The notes: a model not told the origin generated them from the sequence alone. Counted from the first letter of the stretch, positions 1 to 8,898 are shown. The stretch: DNA of 64,000 nucleotides from Streptomyces achromogenes (GCF_030816715.1 NZ_JAUSYH010000001.1:3968001-4032000); one strand, 5' to 3'. Program-made: numbers and translations.

Positions 1-170
1 CGCGGGCGCTGACCCTGGAGGCGGTCACGTCGTATCTGCGCGCGGCGGGACTCGCCACGCACAAGCTGCCCGAGCAACTGGAGCTGGTGGACGCCCTGCC
101 GCGCAACGACACGCTCCGCAAGGTCCTCAAGTACAAGCTGCGCGAACGCTACTCGGGCACGGTGAAGTAG
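1..170 (+). CDS. AMP-forming acyl-CoA synthetase/ligase, C-terminal end only
   Basis: Only the last 55 codons lie in the window (frame from base 3, TAG at 168-170). The tail, with LPRNDTLRKVLKYKLRERY, matches the end of the C-terminal lid domain of the ANL (acyl/aryl-CoA ligase) superfamily, whose A10 motif carries the catalytic lysine. Such enzymes activate a carboxylic acid as an acyl-adenylate and then form a thioester. The substrate cannot be judged from this piece. The 3' end overlaps the convergent EF-hand gene by 22 bases. Confidence 0.7.
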   Translation, partial: RALTLEAVTSYLRAAGLATHKLPEQLELVDALPRNDTLRKVLKYKLRERYSGTVK

Positions 171-661
171 CGGGCGAACGCCGGGACGATCTCGGCCTCG
201 CCGACCTTGCCGTCGGCATCGGCGTCCAGCACCGCGGCGGCTCCCCGGGCGACCTCCTCGGGCGCGCCGAGGGCGCGGAGCACCCGCACGGTGTCCTCGA
301 CCGTCGCCCGGCCGTCACCGTCGGCGTCGGCCACGTCGAGTGCCGCGTGCAGGAAGGGGCGGGCGATCTCGGCGAACCGCCCCGGGTTGTCGCGCAGGCG
401 CTTGACCGCGCCGGTCACGAACTCCTCGCGGGTGATGCGCTGGTCGCCGTCGCGGTCGGCGATGCCGGCCATGCCCTGCCAGAACGCCTCGGCTCCCCCG
501 TAGACGGCCTGCCCCTTGTCCGAGCGCGCGGCGACGCCGAACTCGGCGAGCACCGCCTTGGCCGCGGCGGCGAAGTCCGCGCGGTCGATGTAGCCGTTGC
601 CGTCCTGGTCGAAGGTGGCGAACCGGGCGGCGATCCTGCGTTCGTACTCGCTGTTGACCAT
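149..661 (-). CDS. EF-hand calcium-binding protein
   Basis: This 170-residue protein has no signal peptide or membrane segment, so it is probably cytoplasmic. Four EF-hand loops are visible: residues 18-29, 69-80, 112-123 and 146-157. All have acidic residues at positions 1, 3 and 5. Loops 2 and 4 end in Glu; loops 1 and 3 end in Asp, which usually weakens calcium binding. It resembles the calerythrin/CabD-like calcium sensors and buffers of Streptomyces. The ATG start at 661 follows a purine-rich stretch. The gene is convergent with, and overlaps, the upstream ligase. The physiological target is unknown. Confidence 0.85.
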   Translation of the reverse strand: MVNSEYERRIAARFATFDQDGNGYIDRADFAAAAKAVLAEFGVAARSDKGQAVYGGAEAFWQGMAGIADRDGDQRITREEFVTGAVKRLRDNPGRFAEIARPFLHAALDVADADGDGRATVEDTVRVLRALGAPEEVARGAAAVLDADADGKVGEAEIVPAFARYFTVPE

Positions 662-838
662 GTCTTCTCGGGCCGCCTTACGTCGTCGCGGAGGTGCTGG
701 GGGAGATGCGGTGGAAGCGCTGCGAAGAGTGCTTCCGGCAGGGAGCGTACGACGCGGACGGCGTCCGGGCAGCGCGAAGGGGACGCCTGTGCCCGGACCG
801 GGGGCGATTCGGGACGAGCGTGTGGCGAAACGACGGCG

Positions 839-1213
839 TCACGCCGACAGCGGTTCCGTCCCGTCGTCCAGGGCGTCCGCGAGATCGGCGTACACGTCGA
901 AGAGGCGGCGCACGCCGAGCGCGCCCAGCACCCTGTTGACGTGGGAGCCCTCGGCCGCACCGCGCGCGGGGAGGATCAGGCGCAGCCGTCCCCGGCAGGA
1001 GCGGATGAGGCGGCGGGACGCGATGAGCACGCCCACTCCGCTGGAATCGCAGAAGTACACGTCGGAGAGGTCCAGGACGAGACTGTGGCGGCCCTCGGCC
1101 ACCTCGTCGTGCACCCGCTGCCGCAGCACCGGCGACGTCACCAGGTCCAGCTCGCCCGACACCCGCAGCACGGCCCATCCACCCTGCTCGCCGCCGGTCA
1201 CTTTGAAGGCCAC
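839..1213 (-). CDS. STAS-domain anti-sigma factor antagonist
   Basis: A single STAS domain fills the protein (124 residues from the chosen GTG). The motif FCDSSGVGVL around residues 54-63 contains the serine (Ser57) that is phosphorylated in SpoIIAA/RsbV proteins, so it should bind an anti-sigma kinase in its unphosphorylated form. Three consecutive GTG codons (1219, 1216, 1213) are possible starts. GTG 1213 has an AAAGG ribosome-binding site at 7 bases. The frame stays open upstream to an ATG at 1363, but that extension is not STAS-like. Its partner kinase is not in this window. It is divergent from the sigma-factor gene at 1563. Confidence 0.85.
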   Translation of the reverse strand: MAFKVTGGEQGGWAVLRVSGELDLVTSPVLRQRVHDEVAEGRHSLVLDLSDVYFCDSSGVGVLIASRRLIRSCRGRLRLILPARGAAEGSHVNRVLGALGVRRLFDVYADLADALDDGTEPLSA

Positions 1214-1328
1214 CACCACGCCTTTCGCTCGCTGTTGCCAGCCGTAGCTCGCAGTGAACGGAAGCTGTCCCTTCGCTTCCTTGCAGCGCGGCTGCCCAGC
1301 GGCCGTGCCCCGAAACTCCGAAGCAAAA

Positions 1329-1360
1329 ACAGAAACCGAGAGAAAGAGGCTTGTTTCTGT
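1329..1360 (-). terminator. Hairpin plus T-run in the leader of the STAS gene
   Basis: ACAGAAAC (1329-1336) is the inverted repeat of GTTTCTGT (1353-1360), giving an 8-bp stem with a 16-base loop. Read on the minus strand the stem is followed by TTTT, the form of a weak intrinsic terminator. It sits about 120 bases ahead of the chosen STAS start, so it could attenuate that gene if transcription starts upstream. The stem is AT-rich in a GC-rich genome. Function is inferred only. Confidence 0.35.
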
Positions 1361-1562
1361 CATATGCAGTCCGGTTCGATCCAGGTGTGTCGGGTAGGCG
1401 CGGGCCCATACCACTCCGCCGCGATCAGGGGGCGCACATTGGAACAAAGGGGCGTGCGTCGTCGTACGTGCCGACTACATTCGAGGTGACGGTGGACGCA
1501 CGCTGAACACGAACACGGACACGGACACGCAGGTACGGGACGCACACGGGTGAGGGGGACGC

Positions 1563-2153
1563 ATGGCGAAGAGGGACGCACCGCCCCGCTGGGACCGCAA
1601 GATGCAACAGCGGCTCGCGCGCGGTGAGGCGGCCGCCCTCGGCGAACTGTACGACCGGTTCGCTTCGCTCGTGCACGGTCTTGCCCACCGCGTGCTCGGA
1701 GACGAACGGGCGGCGGACGGTGTCACCCGCGAGGTCTTCGCCCACGTCTGGGAACACCCGGACGCCTACGACCCCGGGCAGGGCCCGCTGCGCACCTGGG
1801 TCGCCGCGGTGACCCACCGGCTCGCCGTGCAGCGGCTGCGCGCCACCGAGACCGCCGCGCTGGCCGAGACCGGCCACGGCTCCGCCGAGGCGACCGAGGA
1901 ACTCGAGCTCAGGGTGCGGCACGCCTCCGTCGCCGCCCGCGCCGACTACATCGTCCAGGCCATGCCGGCCCCGCTGCGCGCCGCCCTGGAGCTGGCCTAC
2001 TTCCAGCGCCGCGACTACCGCCAGACCGCGGCCGACCTCGGCGTCACCGAGGACGAGGCCCGCCGCCGGCTCCGCCTCGGCCTGCAACTGCTCTCCACCG
2101 CCCACGACACCGCGGCCCCCGGAGCGCCCCCCGGCTACGGAGGTGCGGCGTGA
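1563..2153 (+). CDS. ECF-like RNA polymerase sigma factor
   Basis: This 196-residue protein has sigma region 2 at roughly residues 22-90 (ELYDRFASLVHGLAHRVLG onward) and a region 4 helix-turn-helix near 140-185 (ALELAYFQRRDYRQTAADL). The layout is that of a group 4 sigma factor (SigK/SigL type). Region 2.3 reads DGVTREVFAHVWEHP. The ATG at 1563 follows a GAGGGGG site. The stop overlaps the GTG start of the next gene by four bases, which encodes a zinc-finger anti-sigma protein, so the pair should be translationally coupled and the sigma factor held inactive until a signal arrives. Confidence 0.88.
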   Translation: MAKRDAPPRWDRKMQQRLARGEAAALGELYDRFASLVHGLAHRVLGDERAADGVTREVFAHVWEHPDAYDPGQGPLRTWVAAVTHRLAVQRLRATETAALAETGHGSAEATEELELRVRHASVAARADYIVQAMPAPLRAALELAYFQRRDYRQTAADLGVTEDEARRRLRLGLQLLSTAHDTAAPGAPPGYGGAA

Positions 2154-3682
2154 GCGACGCGGACGACTTCGCGCCGCGCGCCGGCGAGGACGAGAAGGAC
2201 ACGGACGAGGACAGGGACAAGAACGGGAACGAGGGCAAGGGCAGGAGCAGGGACGCGGAAGGCACGGAGGGGACGGCTACGGGCACGGGAACGGGAACGG
2301 GCAAGGGGAGTACGCAGGACGTGGGCAGCGCACCGGACGCGGAGAGCGCGGGCGGCTCGGGGAACGCCGGCGAGGCGGCCGGGGACGCGCCCGCCCCCGT
2401 CCCCCGCATCCCCCTCCCCCGTGTCTCCGTGGAGGACGGCGGGCTGCCGCTGCCCGCCCCGCAGGAGCCCGCCGGACCGGAACCGGTCAGGCTCGAGCAT
2501 CCGATCCTCAAGTCGCTGCTCGGCGCGTGGGCGTTGGCGGCGTGCTCGGCCGAGGAGACGGACGCCGTCGAGATGCATCTCGGCGACTGCGGCGCGTGCG
2601 CGGACGAGGCACGGCGACTGCGCGAGGCCGTCGGACTGCTGCACCGCTCGGAGTCCCTCGACCTCGACCCCGCCCTGCGCACCCGTGTCCTCGACGGCTG
2701 CCTGGAGCGGCGTCCGCCGCGCGTCCCGGTGCCCGCCTGGGCGGCGTCGTACGACGCCGAGACCGCGCGACTGGACGCCCTGCTCCAGGACTTCGGGGAC
2801 GCCGAGTGGCACGCGCCCGTGCGGCTGCGCTGGTTCCGCGGCGAGAGCGCGACGAGCCGCCGGACCACCGTCGCCGGGGTCATCGCCCATCTGCTGGCGG
2901 TGGACGGCCTGATCGCCGTCGCCCTGGGCCTGGAGGACCCCCTGGACGCGAACGCGGGCGCGGGCGAAGCGACGGAGCCGCCGGACGCGGCGGGCCGGCC
3001 GAAGAGCGGGACGCGGACGCCGGCCGAGCGCACCGAGGCGTTCTGGGCGGGCGCGCACTTCCCGCCGACCCGCTCGGTGCGCGGCCCGTGGCGCGAGCAG
3101 ACCCACGCCCTGGTGCGCACGGTGTCCTTCGCCGGAGGAGGCCCCGGCGGCATGCCGGTGTCGTACGGCGGCTTCGAACTCCCCCTGCGGGACGCGATGC
3201 TGGACCGGGCCTTCGAGTGCTGGGTGCACGCCGAGGACATCGCGGAAGCGGTCGACTACCCCTACGCGCCGCCCGCGCCGCGCCACCTCCACGGCATGAT
3301 CGACCTGGCTGCGCGGATGCTGCCGGAGACGCTCGCCGCCCGCCGTCGCGCCGGACTCGCCTCGCCCGCACGGACCCGGCGTCCGGTGACCGCCGGCCGG
3401 CCCGGCCGCAGCCTGCGCCTGGAGATCGAGGGCTCGGGCGGCGGCCAGTGGCTGATCCCGCTGGACTCTCCCGCGCAGCCGGTTCGGCCCGGGACCGGGG
3501 ACCCCCGCGGCACGGCGGACCCCGCCGAGGACGAGGTGGCCCATGTGGCCATGGACGACGTGGAGTTCTGCCGGCTGGCCGCCGGCCACGTGTCCCCGGA
3601 GGAGGCGGCCGCGGGCCAGGTCGGCGACCGGGACGCTATCCGGGACGTGCTGTTCGCGGCGGCGAGCCTCAGCCGGATGTAG
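2150..3682 (+). CDS. Zinc-finger anti-sigma factor fused to an MDMPI (mycothiol-dependent) domain
   Basis: 510 residues in three parts. The N-terminus (about 1-120) is a disordered tail rich in Gly, Thr, Asp and Glu. Next comes an anti-sigma zinc finger with a His-x3-Cys-x2-Cys motif (HLGDCGAC). The remainder resembles the mycothiol-dependent maleylpyruvate isomerase fold: a VIAHLLAVDG helix, ECWVHAEDIAEAV as the likely metal site, and a C-terminal MDMPI-like domain. It is coupled by four bases to the sigma factor and very probably is its cognate anti-sigma. The fused MDMPI domain hints that a thiol or small molecule controls release. No membrane segment is visible. Confidence 0.8.
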   Translation: MSDADDFAPRAGEDEKDTDEDRDKNGNEGKGRSRDAEGTEGTATGTGTGTGKGSTQDVGSAPDAESAGGSGNAGEAAGDAPAPVPRIPLPRVSVEDGGLPLPAPQEPAGPEPVRLEHPILKSLLGAWALAACSAEETDAVEMHLGDCGACADEARRLREAVGLLHRSESLDLDPALRTRVLDGCLERRPPRVPVPAWAASYDAETARLDALLQDFGDAEWHAPVRLRWFRGESATSRRTTVAGVIAHLLAVDGLIAVALGLEDPLDANAGAGEATEPPDAAGRPKSGTRTPAERTEAFWAGAHFPPTRSVRGPWREQTHALVRTVSFAGGGPGGMPVSYGGFELPLRDAMLDRAFECWVHAEDIAEAVDYPYAPPAPRHLHGMIDLAARMLPETLAARRRAGLASPARTRRPVTAGRPGRSLRLEIEGSGGGQWLIPLDSPAQPVRPGTGDPRGTADPAEDEVAHVAMDDVEFCRLAAGHVSPEEAAAGQVGDRDAIRDVLFAAASLSRM

Positions 3683-3686
3683 CGCG

Positions 3687-3704
3687 GGCGGGGCGGATCC
3701 CGCC
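3687..3704. terminator. Candidate terminator between convergent genes
   Basis: GGCGGG (3687-3692) pairs with CCCGCC (3699-3704) around a 6-base loop, in the 59-base gap between the convergent anti-sigma and purU genes. The stem is short and has no T-run, so support is modest. Confidence 0.35.
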
Positions 3705-3741
3705 TCCGGCCCGCCTTCTCCAGGGTGCGGACACGCCCTAG

Positions 3742-4626
3742 CTAGGGGAAGACGACCGTCCGCCGCCCGTTGAGCAGGATCCGGCGCTCCGCGTGCCACT
3801 TGACGGCTCGCGCCAGCGCCTGGCACTCCACGTCCCGTCCGATCGCGACCAGCTGGTCCGGCGTGACGCCGTGCCCGACCCGCTCGACCTCCTGCTCGAT
3901 GATCGGCCCCTCGTCGAGATCGGCGGTCACATAGTGCGCCGTCGCCCCGATCAGCTTCACGCCCCGAGCGTGCGCCTGGTGGTACGGCTTCGCGCCCTTG
4001 AAGCTCGGCAGGAACGAGTGATGGATGTTGATGATCCGCCCGCTGAGCTGCTTGCACAGGTCGTCGGAGAGGACCTGCATGTAGCGCGCCAGGACGACCA
4101 GTTCGACGTCCCGCTCCCGGACCAGCTCCAGCAGCTGCGCCTCGGCCTGCTGCTTGTTCTCCCTCGTCACCGGAATGTGGTGGAAGGGAATGTTGTACGA
4201 GCCCACCAGCTCGGCGAAGTCGGTGTGGTTGGACACCACCGCCGCGATCTCCACCGGCAGCGCGCCGATGCTGGCGCGGAACAACAGGTCGTTCAGGCAG
4301 TGCCCGAACCTGCTGACCATGAGGACGATGCGCATCTTCTCGTCGGCCCGGTTGATCTGCCAGTCCATGTGGAACGAGTCGCCGATCGCCGCGAAGCTGG
4401 CCCGCAGCTTGTCCACCGTCACCGGGGACTCGGCCGAGAAGTGGACGCGCAGGAAGAACAGACCCGTGTCGTGGTCGCCGAACTGCTGGCTGTCCTCGAT
4501 GTTGCAGCCGGTCATGAAGAGATAACTCGACACGGCGTGCACGATGCCCTGCTTGTCGGGGCAGGAAAGGGTGAGGACGTACTGGTCGGCGGCGGTCGCC
4601 GCGGCTCGGGTGGGCTGCGCGTTCAT
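3742..4626 (-). CDS. purU: Formyltetrahydrofolate deformylase
   Basis: 294 residues. An N-terminal ACT domain starts with YVLTLSCPDKQGIVHAVS. The C-terminal formyltransferase-fold domain carries the catalytic-region sequences INIHHSFLPSFKGAKPYHQA, LIGATAHYV and ADLDEGPIIEQ. PurU hydrolyses 10-formyl-THF to THF and formate, balancing the one-carbon pool and feeding PurT-type purine synthesis. The length and both domains are normal for the family. The ATG start (MNAQPTRAA) is the first plausible start before the ACT domain. It stands as a single gene, convergent with the anti-sigma gene. Confidence 0.95.
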   Translation of the reverse strand: MNAQPTRAAATAADQYVLTLSCPDKQGIVHAVSSYLFMTGCNIEDSQQFGDHDTGLFFLRVHFSAESPVTVDKLRASFAAIGDSFHMDWQINRADEKMRIVLMVSRFGHCLNDLLFRASIGALPVEIAAVVSNHTDFAELVGSYNIPFHHIPVTRENKQQAEAQLLELVRERDVELVVLARYMQVLSDDLCKQLSGRIINIHHSFLPSFKGAKPYHQAHARGVKLIGATAHYVTADLDEGPIIEQEVERVGHGVTPDQLVAIGRDVECQALARAVKWHAERRILLNGRRTVVFP

Positions 4627-4721
4627 GCCCGACAGGGTCGCACACCGGCCACCGCCGTGGGCAATCGTCCCGCAGGCCGGAACACGACGTCCGCCCCGCT
4701 CTCCCGGCCCCCGCCCGCCGT

Positions 4722-5159
4722 CTACGCGGCGCGCGTCATGATCCGGAGCACCTCGAGGGTGCGGGGCGGGGCGTCCGGGTCGTCCCCGTCGCTCGCCGCC
4801 ATCCGCACGTGCGCGTCCCGCGCCGCCCGCACCGCGTCCGGCCAGCCCTGGTTGTCGATGTACGCGGAGACCGGGGCGTCCGGCCCGACCTGGTGCATGA
4901 TCCGCAGCACCCGCAGCACGGCGGTGTCGACGAGGGCCGCCTCCTGCGAGTCGCGGAAGATCGTGCCGACGTACTTCTCGGCGGACCAGTTGTCGAGCCA
5001 GGTGTCCTCGACGAGGCGGTACACGGCGTCGGTGACGTCCCCGTATCCCTCGACGCCGGCCAGCCAGACGTTCTGCTGGAACGCCGGATCGGAGAGCATG
5101 TGCAGCGCGGAGCGCACATTGCTGCGCCAGCGCCACCACGGCATGTCGTTGAGTGGCAT
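4722..5159 (-). CDS. Conserved hypothetical protein (SCO4402-like)
   Basis: 145 residues from MPLNDMPWW; an in-frame ATG three codons earlier is also possible, but this one is preceded by GGGCGG. The protein is soluble, rich in Trp and acidic residues, and mostly helical in appearance (SALHMLSDPAFQQNVW, DTAVLRVLRIMHQVG). I recall it as a widespread actinobacterial family named after S. coelicolor SCO4402, with no assigned role. It lies downstream of purU's promoter region on the same strand order and diverges from the lipoprotein gene at 5335. Confidence 0.75.
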   Translation of the reverse strand: MPLNDMPWWRWRSNVRSALHMLSDPAFQQNVWLAGVEGYGDVTDAVYRLVEDTWLDNWSAEKYVGTIFRDSQEAALVDTAVLRVLRIMHQVGPDAPVSAYIDNQGWPDAVRAARDAHVRMAASDGDDPDAPPRTLEVLRIMTRAA

Positions 5160-5334
5160 GCCGCCCATGGTGGGGGAGCGACGGCCGCGACGGGAAGAGT
5201 TCTCCGAACCTTGCACGGTCACCGATCGTACGTTTCCGCGCCTCGCGAGCGGCACGGACCCCCGCAATTCACCTTCCGGTCACCCAGCGTTGAACGAGGG
5301 TCACTCCGAGGTTGGCCATGTGGCGGAATCGTGC

Positions 5335-6675
5335 ATGTCCATGACCGGCAGGCGACGCACGTCCACGCGAAGCACCTCCCTCCCCCGATCGTTCCGCTTC
5401 TCCAGGTCCGTCAGAGCGACCGCCCTCTCCGCGGGGGCCCTCGCCGCCTGCGCGTCGCTCGCCGTCGCCTGCGGGGTGGTCCCCGGCACCGCGGGGGGCT
5501 CCGGGGACGGCCCGATCGTGGTGATGACCTGGGCTCCCGAAGGGACGTCCGCGACCAACAAACCCGGCATGCCCGCCTTCGCCCGCGCCTACGCCCGCTG
5601 GCTCAACGCCAACGGCGGCCTGGGCGGCCGTGACCTCAAGGTGCTGACCTGCAACGACCGCGACGACACCGTCGCCGCCGCACAGTGCGCCCGGCGGGCC
5701 GTCAAGGAGGGCGCGGTCGCCGTCGTCGGCTCCTACAGCCAGCACTCCGACGCCTTCTTCCCGCATCTGGAGGGCGCCGGCATCCCGTACATCGGGGGCT
5801 TCGGCGTGACGAACGCCGAGTTCACCAGCCCGCTGTCCTACCCCGTCAACGGAGGCCGGTCCAGCCTCCTGGCCGGCCTCGGCAAGGAACTGGCCCCGCA
5901 GTGCGGCCGGGTCTCCCTCGTCCGCCCCGACACCATCGCGGGCGACTCCCTGCCCGTGATGCTCGACGCCGGGCTGACGGCGGGCGGCCACGACGCGTCC
6001 TCGGACCAGCCGGCCCCGGAGGACGCCACCGAGTACACGGACCAGGCCGAGGACGCCCTGCGGACGGCGACCAAGGGCGAGGGCCGGTCGAGGAAGGGCC
6101 GGGGGTGCGTGGTGACCGCGCTCGGGGACCGCACCGGCACCTTCATGGACTCCTTCCGGCGCAGCCGCGACGACTACCCCGGCGTGCGCACCGCCACCAT
6201 CCTCGGCAGCGTCGACCAGACGGTGATCAACGCCGCCGGCGCCGCTTCGGGCCCCTTCGAGGGGGCGTACGTCACCGGCTGGTACCCGGTGGCGAGCGAC
6301 CCCGCCTGGGCTCCGATGAAGAAGGTGATCAGCGAGAAGGCGTTCTCCGACACCCGCATCGACCCGGCCGACACGGGCGTGCAGACGACCTGGATCGCCT
6401 ACAACGTGCTCCGGCAGGCCGTGGAGTCGCTGGACGGCGGCCCGGTGACCGCCGACACCGTGCGGCACGCGCTGGACGGCGGACTGCGGATCGACACGGG
6501 CGGGCTCACACCGCCCCTGCGCTGGCGGTTCACCGACCGCCTCGCCTCCATCGGCTTCCCCCGCCTGGTCAACGCCGACGTCACCCTCCAGACCGTGCGC
6601 AAGGGCCGCCTGGTGGCCGCCGAGCGGGGCTTCGTCGACGTGACGGGAACCCTGGAGAAGGCGGACGTCGACTGA
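5335..6675 (+). CDS. Branched-chain amino-acid-type ABC substrate-binding lipoprotein
   Basis: About 446 residues. The N-terminus is Arg-rich, followed by a hydrophobic stretch ending in the lipobox LAVAC (Cys near residue 43), so it should be lipid-anchored outside the membrane. The mature part is a Leu/Ile/Val-binding (periplasmic-binding type 1) fold: ARWLNANGGLGGRDLKVLTC, VVGSYSQHSDAF, and late QTTWIAYNVLRQAVE. No permease or ATPase genes adjoin it, so it is an orphan receptor whose ligand is unknown. Alternative starts are ATG 5341 and GTG 5320 (GAGG at good spacing); 5335 is a compromise. Confidence 0.8.
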   Translation: MSMTGRRRTSTRSTSLPRSFRFSRSVRATALSAGALAACASLAVACGVVPGTAGGSGDGPIVVMTWAPEGTSATNKPGMPAFARAYARWLNANGGLGGRDLKVLTCNDRDDTVAAAQCARRAVKEGAVAVVGSYSQHSDAFFPHLEGAGIPYIGGFGVTNAEFTSPLSYPVNGGRSSLLAGLGKELAPQCGRVSLVRPDTIAGDSLPVMLDAGLTAGGHDASSDQPAPEDATEYTDQAEDALRTATKGEGRSRKGRGCVVTALGDRTGTFMDSFRRSRDDYPGVRTATILGSVDQTVINAAGAASGPFEGAYVTGWYPVASDPAWAPMKKVISEKAFSDTRIDPADTGVQTTWIAYNVLRQAVESLDGGPVTADTVRHALDGGLRIDTGGLTPPLRWRFTDRLASIGFPRLVNADVTLQTVRKGRLVAAERGFVDVTGTLEKADVD

Positions 6676-6784
6676 CCGGGCCGGTCGTCTGCCGTCGGCC
6701 GGTCGGTCGCCTGCCGCCGGTCGTCGCCGGCGACCGCCGCCGGGTCCCGCGTCGGGTGACGTCCGCGCGGTCCGGCACGCGCGG

Positions 6785-8674
6785 TCACAGCTGGGTGGGC
6801 CGGCGCTCGGTCAGCCCGTACTTCCGGGCGATCGCGTTCCACAGCTTCGCGGCCTGCGCCTTCTGGCCGCTCGCGGTGCCGCTCGCACGGTTGCCGGCCT
6901 GGGTCTCTTCGGTGGTGCGGGCCGATCCCCTCTTGCAGTTCTTCTTCTTGTCGGCGGCGACCTGGTCGGCCCAGGCCGCGTAGTGGTCGTCGGCGGACGC
7001 GGACGCCTGCCACGCCTTGGTGAGCGCGGTGGTCAGCGCGGTGTGGTCCGGGAGCCGGTCGACCTTCAGCCCGGACAGCCGGGTGACCAGACCGGTGCGC
7101 TGCTTCGCCGCGTCCCGCAGATCCGTGGCCGCCCGGGCGAGGTCGCCGCACGCCTTGACGTCGGCGACCGCGCTGATCACGCTGGCCCGGCTGCTGCCGC
7201 TGTCCGCCAGCAGCTTGTCCAGTTCCGCGGCCTGTTCCCGGGCCCCGTCCGAGGACGCCGACCCGGACTGCCCGGTCGCCGGCGCCGACGCGGCCACCGT
7301 CTTGTTGTCGTCGCCCTTGTCCGAGCCCCCGCCGCCGAGCATCGCGCCCGCGCCGACGCCGACGACCACGAGGGCGACGCCGATCGCCGCGAACAACGGC
7401 AGCCGTGAGCCGGTGCGGTCGCCCCGGCCGCGGCCGCCGTCGTCGTCCCGCGCACCGCGCCGGCCTGCGGCCGACGGGTCGCCGGGCGGGATGTGGGCGG
7501 GCCGGGCGTAGCCGGCCTGGGCGGGGCGGGCGGCGGGACCGCCGCCGCGGCCCGGCCGGCCGCCGGGTGCGGGGGCGTCCGGCTCGTCGAAGCGCGGCAG
7601 CAACTGGGTCGATCCGGCCGGGCCGTCGCCGGCCGGCTCGTCGCGGAAGAGGCCCTCGAACCCGGCGGGCGGCTGCTGCCGGTCGCCGCCGGCCGGTGCG
7701 GCGACCGGCGGTATGTACTGGGTGGCCTCGGCGTCGGGATGCCCGCCCGGTATCGCGCCGGGGGTGCCCTGCGGGTGCCGTGGGCCCGGGTTCTGCGGCG
7801 TGCGGCCGAGGAAGTGGGTCGACTCGGCCGGGGCCTCGGGCGGCAGCGCGCCCGGCCCGACGGGCGGCAGGTACTGCGTCGCGCCCTCGTCGGCCGGGGC
7901 CGCCGGTATCGGCGGCAGGTACTGGGTGGCGCCCTCGTCGCCGGGTGCCGCGGGGACCGGCGGTATGTACTGCGTGGCGCCCTCGTCGACGGAGGCGGAC
8001 GGGGTCGCGACCGGCGGCAGGGGCGTGCCCGGTCTGCCCTGGCCGTACGCCGGGGCGGCCGGGGCCGGTGCGCCCTCGGGCGGGAGCGGGCCGGCTCCGG
8101 TCTGCCGGCCGCCGTTCCACGGATCCTGCGGCGATGCGCCCCACTGGTCCTGCTGCTCGGGCTGGTGCCGGCGATGTGCCTGGTCGGGGGGAAGCGGCCA
8201 GCTCTGGTCCGGCTGCTGCGGGGCCGGCGGCTGCTGGTCCGGACCCCAGGGCTGCCCCCAGGTCTGTCCACCGGCCGCCGCCGGCTGCCCGTACTCCGCC
8301 TGCTGCCCGTAGTCCCGCGGTCCGTACGCCTGCTGACCGTCAGGCTGTCCGTAAGGCTGCTGACCCTGGGCCTGCTGCCCGTACGGCTGCTCACCGTAGG
8401 CCTGCTGCCCCGCCTGCTGTCCGTACGGCTGCTGCCCTGTCGCCTGCTGTCCGTACGGCTGCTGCCCTGTCGGCTGCTGTCCGTACTGGCCGCCGTCGTA
8501 CCCGCCGGGGTAGGGCTCCGGCGCGGTGCCCGGCTGTGGCTGCGGCCGGGCCGGCGGGCGCCGCACGTCCGGCGTCGTTCCCGGCAGCAGGGGCTCCCCG
8601 CCGTCGGAGGGCAGCACGATGCCTTCGCGCGCGGGCTGCGCCGAGGGCTCCTCGCCCTGTCCACTCTGCGTCAC
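6785..8674 (-). CDS. Membrane-anchored protein with Gln/Tyr/Gly-repeat cytoplasmic region
   Basis: 629 residues. Residues 1 to about 400 are low-complexity: QQPYGQQ-type repeats, then repeated EGATQYIPPV-like motifs. One membrane segment follows (LPLFAAIGVALVVVGVGAG), then a roughly 190-residue extracytoplasmic domain with KACGDLARAATDLRDAA and KAWQASASADDHYAAWADQV. No signal peptide is present, so the repeat region should lie in the cytoplasm. The repeats are Pro/Gln-rich like proteins that scaffold membrane-associated condensates or kinase substrates. Function is unknown. The ATG at 8674 is the first in frame. Confidence 0.75.
   Translation of the reverse strand: MTQSGQGEEPSAQPAREGIVLPSDGGEPLLPGTTPDVRRPPARPQPQPGTAPEPYPGGYDGGQYGQQPTGQQPYGQQATGQQPYGQQAGQQAYGEQPYGQQAQGQQPYGQPDGQQAYGPRDYGQQAEYGQPAAAGGQTWGQPWGPDQQPPAPQQPDQSWPLPPDQAHRRHQPEQQDQWGASPQDPWNGGRQTGAGPLPPEGAPAPAAPAYGQGRPGTPLPPVATPSASVDEGATQYIPPVPAAPGDEGATQYLPPIPAAPADEGATQYLPPVGPGALPPEAPAESTHFLGRTPQNPGPRHPQGTPGAIPGGHPDAEATQYIPPVAAPAGGDRQQPPAGFEGLFRDEPAGDGPAGSTQLLPRFDEPDAPAPGGRPGRGGGPAARPAQAGYARPAHIPPGDPSAAGRRGARDDDGGRGRGDRTGSRLPLFAAIGVALVVVGVGAGAMLGGGGSDKGDDNKTVAASAPATGQSGSASSDGAREQAAELDKLLADSGSSRASVISAVADVKACGDLARAATDLRDAAKQRTGLVTRLSGLKVDRLPDHTALTTALTKAWQASASADDHYAAWADQVAADKKKNCKRGSARTTEETQAGNRASGTASGQKAQAAKLWNAIARKYGLTERRPTQL
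8411..8485. repeat. 30-bp exact tandem repeat inside the Gln/Tyr/Gly-rich gene
   Basis: Bases 8411-8440 are repeated exactly at 8441-8470, and the first 15 bases recur with one change at 8471-8485. Each unit encodes ten residues of the QQPYGQQ-type repeat. Exact identity at DNA level points to recent slippage expansion. Confidence 0.85.
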
Positions 8675-8898
8675 CGGGACTCCTACGAATGGGGGACCTT
8701 CGGAATCGTCGGTTCACGCTACCGGGTCCCCGGAACCCCGTGCCACGCAGCTCAAGAACGTGATCTCCCTCCCACCGGGATCGCCGGTGACGTACGTAAC
8801 AGATCCGGAGCGCCGCGCGCCGGGTTCGTCGCCCCCCGCGTGGACCTCGTCTTTTCCCGTACGTGCACGCGGCGGCGCGCCCGCGTGCACGCCACGGC

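Noticed and set aside
4154..4525. Plus-strand frame inside purU
   Set aside because: Antisense shadow; purU has complete ACT and formyltransferase motifs.
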